From the NCBI RefSeq assembly GCF_023699475.1, contig NZ_JALXFV010000002.1, positions 372,001 to 436,000 on the forward strand: DNA of 64,000 bases, read 5' to 3'. The notes beneath the pieces are model-generated. The model saw only the letters and a program-made list of their open reading frames with translations, did not search any database and was not told where the DNA came from. Position 1 is the stretch's first letter. Each line of letters begins with the position of its first letter. The position numbers were made by a program, and so were the translations under genes. Origin of the DNA: Halomarina rubra (GTDB lineage: Archaea > Halobacteriota > Halobacteria > Halobacteriales > Haloarculaceae). Positions 33,375 through 41,378 of this stretch are shown here, piece after piece.

Positions 33375-33478
33375 CTCCGGTATACCCGCACCACGCCACG
33401 GCCGGATATATGCCTTTACCCGACCTGTGACGGGCCGGCGAGAACGTGACGCCGGGTCGTCAGCATCGTCGCGGCAGA

Positions 33479-33504
33479 GCGACCCACGTCGACCGGTGGG
33501 TCGC
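33479..33504. other. 9-bp stem-loop in the DICT-porA intergenic region
   Basis: GCGACCCAC, an 8-base spacer, then GTGGGTCGC: a perfect inverted repeat. It lies 106-131 bases upstream of the DICT gene start and 166-191 bases upstream of porA. It could be an operator for either divergent gene. The 295-base gap 33375-33669 otherwise contains the features at 33594-33609 and 33649-33660 and no ORF. Confidence 0.4.
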
Positions 33505-33593
33505 CGAACGACAACAAACGTTCGTGTAGGATTCGCCTGCCATCCGCCGGCCTCGTGGTCACTCGGGGTTAGCGTTCGAAACCATCATAATCA

Positions 33594-33609
33594 ATGTGTG
33601 CTAACACAT
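33594..33609. promoter_or_regulatory. ATGTGT-GCTA-ACACAT inverted repeat upstream of porA
   Basis: Perfect 6-bp arms with a 4-base spacer, in the A/T-richest stretch of the gap, followed by GATAAACGCTTTAG. It lies ~60-75 bases upstream of the porA ATG, in line with an activator or repressor site next to the TATA. The downstream Lrp-type regulator (36671) is one candidate for the binding protein. Confidence 0.45.
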
Positions 33610-33648
33610 GATAAACGCTTTAGTCGGGAGCGAGAGTTTTCAGGGTAG

Positions 33649-33660
33649 GGCCTTCGGGCC
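33649..33660 (+). other. UUCG tetraloop hairpin before porA
   Basis: GGCC-TTCG-GGCC: a 4-bp stem closed by the very stable UUCG loop, nine bases before the porA ATG. If transcription starts from the TTTAG element near 33616-33622, this hairpin would be in the 5' leader. If the TATA is GAGTTTTC near 33634-33641, the start would fall at or after it. The first case would make it a ribosome-access control. Confidence 0.4.
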
Positions 33661-33669
33661 ACACCCACT

Positions 33670-35559
33670 ATGACTGCAAACGAACTGGTCTGGCGAATCG
33701 CCGGTGGCTCCGGTGACGGCATCGATTCGACCAGCCAGAACTTCGCCAAGGCGCTGATGCGTTCGGGGCTCTCTGTCTTTACGCATCGCCACTATCCGTC
33801 GCGGATTCGCGGCGGTCACACCTACGTAGAGATTCGAGCGGCCCCCGAGGAAGTGAAATCACGAGGGGACGGCTACAACTGCCTCCTCGCGCTCGGTGAC
33901 TCGTTCGCTCGTAACCCGCAGGACGAAGCCTACTACGGCAACGAGGAGGTCAAACCGCTGACCGAGAACCTCGACGACCTGCGCGAGGGCGGCGTCATCG
34001 TCTACGACGAGGGCCTGCTCGACGACGACGACGTCGAGGACCTCGACGAGCGTGCCGAAGAGGAGGGCTGGCACGTCTACCCCGTCGACCTGCGCGGCCT
34101 CGCTCGCGAACACGGTCGCGAGGTCATGCGCAACACCGCCGGCGTCGGCGTCACCTGCGCGCTCATCGACATGGACCTCGACCCCATCGAGGAGCTGATG
34201 AGCGAGCGCATGTCCGGGGACATCCTCGAACAGAACATCGACATCCTGAACATGGCGTACGAGCAGACCGCCGAGAAGGAGTTCACCCACGACCTGACGG
34301 TTCCCGAGGGGAGCCACGACGAGGACCAGGTCCTCGTCTCCGGGTCGACGGGAATCGCCTACGGCGCGCTCGACGAGGGCTGTCGCTTCATCGCGGGCTA
34401 CCCGATGACGCCGTGGACGGACGTCTACACCATCATGACCCAGAACCTGCCGGCCATGGGCGGCATCTCCGAGCAGGTCGAAGACGAGATCGCGGCCGCG
34501 GCGCTGGCGATGGGCGCGTCCCACGCCGGCGTCAAGGCCATGTCCGGGTCCTCCGGTGGTGGGTTCGCCCTGATGAGCGAACCGCTCGGCCTCGCCGAGA
34601 TGAACGAGACGCCTATCGTGCTCGTCGAGTCGATGCGTGCCGGTCCGTCGACCGGGATGCCGACGAAACCCGAGCAGGCCGACCTCGAACACGTCCTGTA
34701 CACGAGTCAGGGCGACTCCAACCGCGTCGTCTTCGCGCCGGGCACGCCGACCGAGGCGTACGACCAGACGCGCAAGGCGTTCGAGATCGCGTACAACTAC
34801 CAGATTCCGAGCATCGTCATCTACGACCAGAAGCTCTCGGGTGAACTCGTCAACGTCGACGAGTCCTTCTTCGACCGCGAGCCGAACCCGTCGTTGGGTG
34901 CGACGCTCACCGAAGACGAGATCGAGGAGGCCGCCCACCACGCCTCCGGGAAGTTCCAGCGCTACCTGCACGACCCCGAGAACGGGGTCAGCCCGCGGAC
35001 GATTCCGGGCCAGAAGGGTGGCCGCTTCCTCGCCTCGGGGAACGAACACACCCCCGAGGGGCACATCAGCGAGGACCCCGCGAACCGCGTCGCACAGATG
35101 GCGCGCCGCGAGCGCAAACTGAACGCGATTCGCGCGGACCTCGACGGCCGCGAGCAGTCGAACCAGACCGCTCACGGCGAGGAGGACGCCGAGTACGGCA
35201 TCCTCACGTGGGGGAGTCAGCAGGGCACCGTCGAGGAGGCCGTCGACCGACTCAACGAGAACGGTCACAGCGTGAAGTCGCTGGGCGTCTCCGACATGAT
35301 GCCGTACCCAGAAGACGAGGTCATCGAGTTCCTCGAGAGCGTCGACCAGGCGCTCGTCGTCGAGATGAACGCCTCCGCACAGTTCCGCGGGCTCACCCAG
35401 AAGGAACTGGGTCGCTACGGCGAGAAGATGACGAGCCTGCTGAAGTACAACGGCAACCCGTTCGAACCCCACGAGATCGTCGAGGGGTTCGAGACGAGTA
35501 TCAACGGCGGGGACCTCGACAGCGAGACGACCAAGTTCGTCCCCGCGGCAGGTGACTAA
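33670..35559 (+). CDS. porA: 2-oxoacid:ferredoxin oxidoreductase subunit alpha (gamma-alpha fusion)
   Basis: 629 residues; with PorB oxidises pyruvate (or another 2-oxoacid) and CoA to acyl-CoA, reducing ferredoxin. Residues ~1-200 are the gamma domain (WRIAGGSGDGIDSTSQNFA, RGGHTYVEIR). Then comes the alpha domain I, with GYPMTPWTDVYTIM and the conserved MSGSSGGGFALMSEPLGLAEM. Domain II is at the C-terminus (YGILTWGSQQGTVEEAVD). No delta ferredoxin domain is present, as in the haloarchaeal two-subunit enzymes. Two bases separate its stop from porB. Which 2-oxoacid is used (pyruvate versus 2-oxoglutarate) cannot be settled from sequence. Confidence 0.9.
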   Translation: MTANELVWRIAGGSGDGIDSTSQNFAKALMRSGLSVFTHRHYPSRIRGGHTYVEIRAAPEEVKSRGDGYNCLLALGDSFARNPQDEAYYGNEEVKPLTENLDDLREGGVIVYDEGLLDDDDVEDLDERAEEEGWHVYPVDLRGLAREHGREVMRNTAGVGVTCALIDMDLDPIEELMSERMSGDILEQNIDILNMAYEQTAEKEFTHDLTVPEGSHDEDQVLVSGSTGIAYGALDEGCRFIAGYPMTPWTDVYTIMTQNLPAMGGISEQVEDEIAAAALAMGASHAGVKAMSGSSGGGFALMSEPLGLAEMNETPIVLVESMRAGPSTGMPTKPEQADLEHVLYTSQGDSNRVVFAPGTPTEAYDQTRKAFEIAYNYQIPSIVIYDQKLSGELVNVDESFFDREPNPSLGATLTEDEIEEAAHHASGKFQRYLHDPENGVSPRTIPGQKGGRFLASGNEHTPEGHISEDPANRVAQMARRERKLNAIRADLDGREQSNQTAHGEEDAEYGILTWGSQQGTVEEAVDRLNENGHSVKSLGVSDMMPYPEDEVIEFLESVDQALVVEMNASAQFRGLTQKELGRYGEKMTSLLKYNGNPFEPHEIVEGFETSINGGDLDSETTKFVPAAGD

Positions 35560-35561
35560 TC

Positions 35562-36497
35562 ATGAGCGCATTCTCAGCAATCGGCGAGGAACGAGACGTC
35601 GACCAGAACGAGTACACCCCCGGTATCGAACCGCAGGCGACGTGGTGTCCGGGCTGTGGTGACTTCGGCGTCCTCAAGGCGCTGAAGGGCGCGATGGCCG
35701 ACCTCGGGAAGGACCCCGAGGAGATCATGCTCGTCACGGGCATCGGCTGCTCGGGGAAGCTCTCGAGCTACTTCGAGTCCTACGGCTACCACTCCATCCA
35801 CGGTCGGTCGCTGCCCGTCGCTCGGGCGGCGAAACTCGCGAACCCCGACCTCGAAGTCGTCGCCGCGGGTGGCGACGGCGACGGGTACGGTATCGGCGGG
35901 AACCACTTCATGCACACCGCCCGCGAGAACCACGACATGACCTACATCGTGTTCAACAACGAGATCTTCGGCCTCACGAAGGGCCAGACCTCGCCGACGA
36001 GCCCGAAGGGTCACGAGTCGAAGACCCAGCCGGCCGGGTCCGCGAAGGACCCCATCCGGCCACTGTCGCTGGCGCTGACCTCTGGGGCGTCGTTCATCGC
36101 GCGCACCGCCGCGGTCAACCCCAACCAGGCCAAGGAGATCATCAAGGAGGCCATCGACCACGACGGCTTCTCGCACATCGACTTCCTGACGCAGTGTCCG
36201 ACGTGGAACAAGGACGCCCGCCAGTACGTCCCGTACACGGACATCCAGGAGTCCGAGGACCACGACTTCGACATCTCCAACCGCCGCGAGGCGGGCGAGG
36301 CGATGTACGAGGCCGAGTCCGCCCTCTACGAGGGTGAGGTCCTGACGGGTCGGTTCTACAAGGAGGAGAACCGCCACTCCTACGGCCAGGAGAAGCGTTC
36401 GCTCGGCGAGATGCCCGAGGAACCGCTCGCAGAGCGGTACTTCGACGACTCCTACGAGTGGGAGCGGTCGTACGACCTGCTCGACGCCCACAAGTAA
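35562..36497 (+). CDS. porB: 2-oxoacid:ferredoxin oxidoreductase subunit beta
   Basis: 311 residues; thiamine diphosphate and [4Fe-4S] binding subunit. Cys ligands are visible in WCPGCGDFG and GIGCSGKL, and a fourth in TQCPTWN. The TPP motif is GGDGDGYGIGGNHF followed by NNEIFGLTKGQTSPTSPKG, typical of the beta subunit. The family is POR/KOR; gene order and short length agree with haloarchaeal POR. The enzyme links glycolytic end products to the citric acid cycle. A T-run at 36517-36521, about 20 bases past the stop, can end the transcript. Confidence 0.92.
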   Translation: MSAFSAIGEERDVDQNEYTPGIEPQATWCPGCGDFGVLKALKGAMADLGKDPEEIMLVTGIGCSGKLSSYFESYGYHSIHGRSLPVARAAKLANPDLEVVAAGGDGDGYGIGGNHFMHTARENHDMTYIVFNNEIFGLTKGQTSPTSPKGHESKTQPAGSAKDPIRPLSLALTSGASFIARTAAVNPNQAKEIIKEAIDHDGFSHIDFLTQCPTWNKDARQYVPYTDIQESEDHDFDISNRREAGEAMYEAESALYEGEVLTGRFYKEENRHSYGQEKRSLGEMPEEPLAERYFDDSYEWERSYDLLDAHK

Positions 36498-36516
36498 CCC
36501 GGCCCGAACGAACCAC

Positions 36517-36521
36517 TTTTT
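36517..36521 (+). terminator. T-run terminator after porB
   Basis: CACTTTTTCG, five T in a row 20 bases after the stop codon. Archaeal transcription often ends at such U-runs without a hairpin. It is the only T-run in this stretch. Confidence 0.4.
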
Positions 36522-36640
36522 CGACGCGACCCGACCGGTCAGCGGCGCGTCTGGCGATGTGTGTGACGTCGGCGAGCGGTCGATTCCGTCGCAGCAACAT
36601 CTCCTCCCGTCACCTCTGTGGCGTTTTACGGTTCGCAAGG

Positions 36641-36649
36641 TATTTTTTC
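36641..36649 (+). promoter_or_regulatory. TATA element of the Lrp-type regulator gene
   Basis: TATTTTTTC about 27 bases upstream of the ATG at 36671. The preceding GTTCGCAAGG could be part of the BRE. A second A-run (GCAAAAACCCC) sits between the TATA and the start. Confidence 0.6.
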
Positions 36650-36670
36650 ACGGACGCAAAAACCCCTTTC

Positions 36671-37099
36671 ATGAGTGCGGACACCACCGAGGATCGCATC
36701 CTCTCCGTTCTTGAGGAGGACGCGCAGGCCTCCTACGCCGAGATCGCGAACCGGGCGGGGGTGTCGAAACCGACGGTGCGAAAGTACATCGACAAACTGG
36801 AGTCCGACGGTGTCATCGTCGGCTACTCCGCCGACATCGACCCGAAGAAGCTGACCAGCAAGTCCATCGCCATGGTCGGCATCGACGTCGCCAGCGAGCG
36901 CTACGTCGAGGCGACCCGTGCCCTCCGTGACCTCGACGAGGTGGAGTCGCTGTACTCCTCGTCGGGCGACCACATGCTGATGGCCGAGGTTCGAGGCACC
37001 GACGGCAACGCCGTCGGCGACGTCATCTCCGAACGCATCCTCACCATCGACGGTGTCACCGCCGCCCACCCCTCGTTCCTCCAGGAGCGGTTGAAGTAG
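36671..37099 (+). CDS. lrp: Lrp/AsnC-family transcriptional regulator
   Basis: 142 residues. N-terminal HTH: EDRILSVLEEDAQASYAEIANRAGVSKPTVRKYIDKLE, in parts (recognition helix SKPTVRKYIDKL). The wing reads GVIVGYSADIDPKKL. The C-terminal RAM domain contains SGDHMLMAEVRG and ends with GVTAAHPSFL. Members respond to amino acids or nucleotides and often autoregulate. Placement directly downstream of porAB suggests control of central carbon or amino acid metabolism, possibly of porAB itself. Start fixed by the TATA at 36641-36649. Confidence 0.9.
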   Translation: MSADTTEDRILSVLEEDAQASYAEIANRAGVSKPTVRKYIDKLESDGVIVGYSADIDPKKLTSKSIAMVGIDVASERYVEATRALRDLDEVESLYSSSGDHMLMAEVRGTDGNAVGDVISERILTIDGVTAAHPSFLQERLK

Positions 37100-37179
37100 T
37101 CGCCTCTCCGGACAGTCGCCCGTCGCTGTCGTTCGCCGCTGTCGTCGTCGTTAAACGAGCGCCCGCCGTACGTCGTGGC

Positions 37180-37653
37180 ATGCCTACGTACCGTCGTCAG
37201 ACCCGCGTCCGCGCGCCGTTCGAGGAGGTCTGGGAGTTCCACTCTGGCATCGGCGGCCTGGAGGCGTTGACGCCGGCGTTCATGAACCTCCGCGTGGACG
37301 AGGTGGTCGGCCCCGACGGCGAGCGAGACCCCGGCGTGCTAGCGGCGGGGAGTCGTGTCCACGCGTCAGTCCGCCCGTTCGGCGTCGGCCCGCGCCAGCG
37401 CTGGGTGTCGGTCATCGTCGACCGCGAGGAGACCGAGGGGTCGGCGTACTTCGTCGACGAGATGGAGGAGGGACCGTTCCCGTTCTGGCGACACACGCAC
37501 TCTTTCTACGCCGACGGCGAGGAGACCGTCGTCGAGGACAGCGTCGAGTACGAACTCCCCGTCGTCGGGACGGTGGGGCCGCTGGGCGACGTCGGGTTCG
37601 AACCGATGTTCAGGTACCGCCACCGGAAGACGCGGGAGCTGTTGGAGGGGTGA
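37180..37653 (+). CDS. SRPBCC-fold (polyketide cyclase-like) protein
   Basis: 157 residues. It begins MPTYRRQTRVRAPFEEVWEF, the usual first strand and helix of the START/SRPBCC ligand-binding fold. It continues with FMNLRVDEVVGPDGERD, RWVSVIVDREETEGSAYF, GPFPFWRHTHSF and ends with a long helix FRYRHRKTRELLE. It probably binds a hydrophobic ligand or acts as a cyclase/ketoreductase partner. No catalytic residues are recognisable. The TATA-like CGTTAAACG lies ~27 bases upstream. Same strand as the Lrp gene but separate promoter. Confidence 0.78.
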   Translation: MPTYRRQTRVRAPFEEVWEFHSGIGGLEALTPAFMNLRVDEVVGPDGERDPGVLAAGSRVHASVRPFGVGPRQRWVSVIVDREETEGSAYFVDEMEEGPFPFWRHTHSFYADGEETVVEDSVEYELPVVGTVGPLGDVGFEPMFRYRHRKTRELLEG

Positions 37654-37706
37654 GGAAAGGTCGATCGTCCGGAACAGTTTTGATATGTTGAAAGTACCGT
37701 TTGGCA

Positions 37707-39365
37707 ATGAGAAGCAGTGTCCTCCTCGTCGGACTCGTCGTCGCGTCGCTGGTCGTCTCGGGTGTCGCCGTCGGCGCGCCGGATGGGACCGTCGACGACG
37801 GGGCAGGGTCCACGACTGCCGTCACGGAGACGCGAACGTACGACCGAACGCCCGGACGGTCCGAACACGTCCGACTGACGCTCGACTACGACCTTCCAGC
37901 CGACGTCGACGCGTTCACCGTCTCCCTCCCGCACGAGACGACCGTCGTCGCCGCGACCGGGTTCGAGCGGGTCGTCGACGACTACCGCGACCGCTGGCGG
38001 ACGACCGCCGGCGACGCTCGTCTGGTCCTCGACGTCGCGCTCCGAGACGACAGCTACGAACACAGCACGTTCGTCGAGAGCGACGACTGGGCCGTCGCGA
38101 ACACCCGGTTCTTCTACGACGTCGAGGGAGCCACGACGACCGTCCGGACTGAGTCGCGCTTCCTGAGCGGGTCGGGCACTGTCGTCGGTGGCGTCACCGT
38201 CCTCGGTGCGTACGACCGGGTCTCCTGGGAGATGGAGGGCCGTGAGTACCGTGCGGTCGTTCCAGGTGGGGACACGGCGGCAGCCCAGGAGGCCCGCTCG
38301 CTGCTCACCGACGCGGAGGCGCTGCTCGCGACCGGCGGTGAGGCACCCACGGAGTTCGTCTTCGTCCCGGCCGACGGGGCTGGGGTCTACATCGTCGACG
38401 TCGTGGCGGCCCAAGTCGGCGACGACGCCTCGGACACCGCTGACACGGACCTCCTCTACGCGTACGTCTCCGGGTCCGAACGGTTCCGGACCGCCGACGG
38501 GATGGACTGGTTCCATCCGGCGGTTTCGACGTACTACCAGCACGGACTGCGACACCACCTCGGCGAGGAGTCGGACGAGACGTTCCGAGAGAGCGTCCAG
38601 ACGACCCAGCGAGAGGTCGACCGCTACCGACCGAAACCCACCGTCGACCAACCGGGGATGGCGGGCGGGAAGCCCCTCCACGTCGTCGCCGCGCTCGACG
38701 CGGAGATTCGCGGGCGGACCGACGGCACTCGGACGCTCCAGGACGTCGTGTGGGTCCTCAACGGTCAGGACAGCACAGTCGACTACGCGGACTTCGCCGA
38801 CGCCGTCGAGCGCGTCGCCGGCGAGTCGATGGACGGGTGGCTCGACCGGTACGTCCGTCACGAGAACATGCCGGCGCTCCCGAGCGGCGACTGGCACACT
38901 CCACCCGAGAACGGCGACGGCGACGGGGACGGCGTCAGCGACGAGACGGAGAAAGCGGGGTTCGCCGACCCGTTCGTCGCCGACACAGACGGCGATGGCC
39001 TGCTGGACGAGACGGAGTACGACCTCGGAACCGACCCGCGGGACCTCGACTCGGACGGCGACCTGTTCGCCGACGGCGAGGAACAGGAGGCGGGAACCGA
39101 CCCGCTCGCAGCGGACACCGACGGTGACGGTCTCGACGACTGGAGTGAGGTCGACGGTGAGAGCGACCCGCTCCTCGAAGACACCGACGGCGACGGTCTG
39201 ACCGATCAGGAGGAACGGCGTCTCGGTACGGACGCAACGGAGCGCGACACCGACGGGGACGGCCTGCTGGACGCCGTCGAACTGGTCTTCGGGACCGACC
39301 CGACGGACCCTGACTCGGACGGGGACGGCACCGTCGACGGTGCCGTACTCGGCATCGACGGCTGA
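37707..39365 (+). CDS. Secreted protein: peptidase-like domain without zinc site plus calcium-type repeats
   Basis: 552 residues, ATG at 37707. A signal peptide (MRSSVLLVGLVVASLVVSG) predicts export. Residues ~30-400 look like a degenerate M1/M61-type peptidase: DGMDWFHPAVSTYYQHGLRHH and RTLQDVVWVLNGQDSTVDY followed by LDRYVRHENMPALP resemble the C-terminal domain of that group, but no HExxH is visible. The last ~150 residues hold repeated DTDGDGLLDETEYDLGTDP units, the thrombospondin type-3-like Ca-binding repeat. TATA-like TTTTGATATG lies ~27 bases upstream. Possibly a cell-surface or extracellular protein; activity doubtful. Confidence 0.75.
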   Translation: MRSSVLLVGLVVASLVVSGVAVGAPDGTVDDGAGSTTAVTETRTYDRTPGRSEHVRLTLDYDLPADVDAFTVSLPHETTVVAATGFERVVDDYRDRWRTTAGDARLVLDVALRDDSYEHSTFVESDDWAVANTRFFYDVEGATTTVRTESRFLSGSGTVVGGVTVLGAYDRVSWEMEGREYRAVVPGGDTAAAQEARSLLTDAEALLATGGEAPTEFVFVPADGAGVYIVDVVAAQVGDDASDTADTDLLYAYVSGSERFRTADGMDWFHPAVSTYYQHGLRHHLGEESDETFRESVQTTQREVDRYRPKPTVDQPGMAGGKPLHVVAALDAEIRGRTDGTRTLQDVVWVLNGQDSTVDYADFADAVERVAGESMDGWLDRYVRHENMPALPSGDWHTPPENGDGDGDGVSDETEKAGFADPFVADTDGDGLLDETEYDLGTDPRDLDSDGDLFADGEEQEAGTDPLAADTDGDGLDDWSEVDGESDPLLEDTDGDGLTDQEERRLGTDATERDTDGDGLLDAVELVFGTDPTDPDSDGDGTVDGAVLGIDG

Positions 39366-39377
39366 CCCGCCTCTCGA

Positions 39378-39794
39378 TCAGTCCGAGTCCTCGATTTCGA
39401 CCGTCGTGGCCTCGTCCTCGTCTTCGTCTGCCACCGCTTCCATCACCGTCTCCTCGCCGAGGTGGGCTTCGAGTAGCGCGACGTTCTTCTGGTTGGCCTT
39501 GAACACCGCGTCGAACAGGTCGCCGAGCAGCGGAATCGCGCCGAACAGGAAGTCGACGACGACGTTGACCGTCATGCGTGCGACCGTCGCCTTCGGTGCG
39601 CCCAGGCGGGCGGCTTCGAGGACGATGTACGACGAGGCGACGGCCGTGACGGCGTCACCCGCGACGGGTAACACGCCGACGATGCTGTCGAGACCGACGC
39701 GTCGGTCGGTCCCGGGGACGGGAATCGCCTCGTCGAGCAGGTCGGCGACGAACTGACAGCGTTCGAGCGTCTCCGCGGCATCGAGTGGTGCCAT
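39378..39794 (-). CDS. DUF4112 family membrane protein
   Basis: 138 residues. The PGTDRRVGLDSIVGVLPVAGDAVTA stretch and the following VARMTVNVVVDFLFGAIPLLGDLFDA with FKANQKNVALLEAHL match the DUF4112 pattern (conserved Gly-Asp-x-Phe/Asp pieces). Two to three hydrophobic helices are likely, and the acidic tail DEDEDEATTVEIEDSD follows. Function is unknown in the family. A TATA-like TTATCAG lies ~27 bases upstream. It is convergent with the Ca-repeat gene and divergent from the EamA transporter. Confidence 0.8.
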   Translation of the reverse strand: MAPLDAAETLERCQFVADLLDEAIPVPGTDRRVGLDSIVGVLPVAGDAVTAVASSYIVLEAARLGAPKATVARMTVNVVVDFLFGAIPLLGDLFDAVFKANQKNVALLEAHLGEETVMEAVADEDEDEATTVEIEDSD

Positions 39795-39878
39795 CGCTCA
39801 ACCGTACCCGCGGGCGACTGATAACGCCGCGGCCGGCAGAGCGCAACCAGTATACCTCGTCTCTGCGGAGAGGGTGGC

Positions 39879-40823
39879 GTGTCGACGTCCCTCCGTTCCG
39901 ACGCACCGGTCGTCTCGCCGACGGTCGCCCTCGGCGTGGCGGTCCTCGCCGTTTCGACGAGCGCCATCCTCGTCGACCTCTCCGGTGCGCCGAGTCTCGT
40001 CAAGGCGTTCTACCGCGTCGCGTTCACGCTGGCGCTGGTCGCGCCGCTCGCCGTCGCTCGCCACCCCCGCGCGTTCGGTCGCCTCTCGACGCGAGACCTG
40101 CTGGGTGCGACGTTGGCGGGCACCGCACTCGCCGTCCACTTCGGGACGTGGTTCGAGAGCCTCCGGTGGACGAGCGTCGCCGCGAGCGTCACCCTCGTCC
40201 AGGCCCAACCGGTGTTCGTCGCGCTCGGAGCCTTCCTCGTCCTCGACGAGCGGTTCTCGCGCCGGATGGCCGCCGGCATCGCCGTCGCGCTCGCTGGGAT
40301 GGTCGTCATGTCCGCCGGCGAGTTCCTCTCGGGGGCGGCCGTCGCCGGTGCGCGACCGCTGTACGGCGACGCGCTGGCGCTCGTCGGCGCGGTGACCGCC
40401 GCGGTGTACGTCCTGGCCGGGCGTTCACTACGCCAGCGCGTCCCGCTGCTCCCGTACGTCACCGTCGTCTACGCGGTCTGTGCGGTCGTGTTGCTCGGTC
40501 TCGTCGTCGGAGCGGGCCACCCGCTCGGTGGCTACCCGCGCGAGGAGTGGCTGTTGTTCGCCGCGATGGCGCTCGGCCCCGGCCTGTTCGGTCACACCGT
40601 GTTGAACTGGGCGCTCGGCCACGTCGAGTCCTCGGTCGTGAGCGTCTCGCTGCTCGGCGAACCCGTCGGGAGCACGCTGCTGGCGGTCGTCGTGCTCGCG
40701 GAGTTCCCGACGGCGGCGACGGTCGGCGGCGGCGCGGTGGTGCTCGCGGGTATCTACCTCACAGCGAGCGACCGACGGGCGACGACCGACGCGGCGACCA
40801 CAGAACAGGCCACGACGGAGTAG
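39879..40823 (+). CDS. EamA/DMT-family transporter
   Basis: 314 residues with ten predicted membrane spans in two EamA repeats (about 10-140 and 165-300). GTG start at 39879, TATA-like CAGTATACC ~27 bases upstream. The repeat signature appears as TSVAASVTLVQAQPVFVALGAFLVLDERFSRRM and later SSVVSVSLLGEPVGSTLLAVVVLAEFP in parts. The family exports metabolites such as amino acids or nucleotide derivatives. Substrate unknown. It ends nine bases before the convergent DUF7310-like gene. Confidence 0.85.
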   Translation: MSTSLRSDAPVVSPTVALGVAVLAVSTSAILVDLSGAPSLVKAFYRVAFTLALVAPLAVARHPRAFGRLSTRDLLGATLAGTALAVHFGTWFESLRWTSVAASVTLVQAQPVFVALGAFLVLDERFSRRMAAGIAVALAGMVVMSAGEFLSGAAVAGARPLYGDALALVGAVTAAVYVLAGRSLRQRVPLLPYVTVVYAVCAVVLLGLVVGAGHPLGGYPREEWLLFAAMALGPGLFGHTVLNWALGHVESSVVSVSLLGEPVGSTLLAVVVLAEFPTAATVGGGAVVLAGIYLTASDRRATTDAATTEQATTE

Positions 40824-40831
40824 CCCGCGAC

Positions 40832-41245
40832 TCAGCCGACGATGATGTCGTCGAACTCCTCCCCTTCCTCGTCTTCGGCGTCGTCGCCCGTCTGGGCGGC
40901 CTCGCTGGCCTCCTCGACGCGCTCGACGGCGGCCGCCACCTCCGCCTGTGAGGCGCTGGCCGACCGGGCGTCGGCCCCGGCCGCGGACTCCGCCGACGAA
41001 GAGGCCGCGGTGGCTGCCGGTTCGGCGTCACCGCCTCCGGTGGCCGACGCGGAGGCGTCCGCGAGCCGCTGGAGGCGGTCGGGCAGGTCCGCGACCGCTC
41101 GCTCGGCCGCACGGTGCCCCTCACAACCGGTGAGTTCCTCCAGCGTGTGGATGCGCTGTTGGACCTCGACGTACTCGTCGAGGAGCGTCCGTAGCTCCCG
41201 TTCGAGTTCCCCCACCTGCGCTTCGAGCGCCTCGGCACGACCCAT
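40832..41245 (-). CDS. Coiled-coil small acidic protein (DUF7310-like)
   Basis: 137 residues. The N-terminal ~60 residues form a coiled coil (MGRAEALEAQVGELERELR, then LLDEYVEVQQRIHTLEEL) with one Cys at TGCEGH. The middle is Ala/Ser-rich and low complexity, and the C-terminus ends EEGEEFDDIIVG. From memory, haloarchaea carry a family with this coil and tail (DUF7310). TATA-like AACTTATAAGA lies at about -27. Function not known; perhaps a scaffolding or regulatory partner. Confidence 0.6.
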   Translation of the reverse strand: MGRAEALEAQVGELERELRTLLDEYVEVQQRIHTLEELTGCEGHRAAERAVADLPDRLQRLADASASATGGGDAEPAATAASSSAESAAGADARSASASQAEVAAAVERVEEASEAAQTGDDAEDEEGEEFDDIIVG

Positions 41246-41378
41246 TTGGCAGAAGTTCGTTCCCGATGTCTTATAAGTTTACGTCAGACATCCCCACACG
41301 ATAGCCCCCGCTCTCCTCGACTCTCAGCCCCCGACCGCCGTCGCCGCGTTTATACACCGACCCGTCGAAGCGCGCGCC

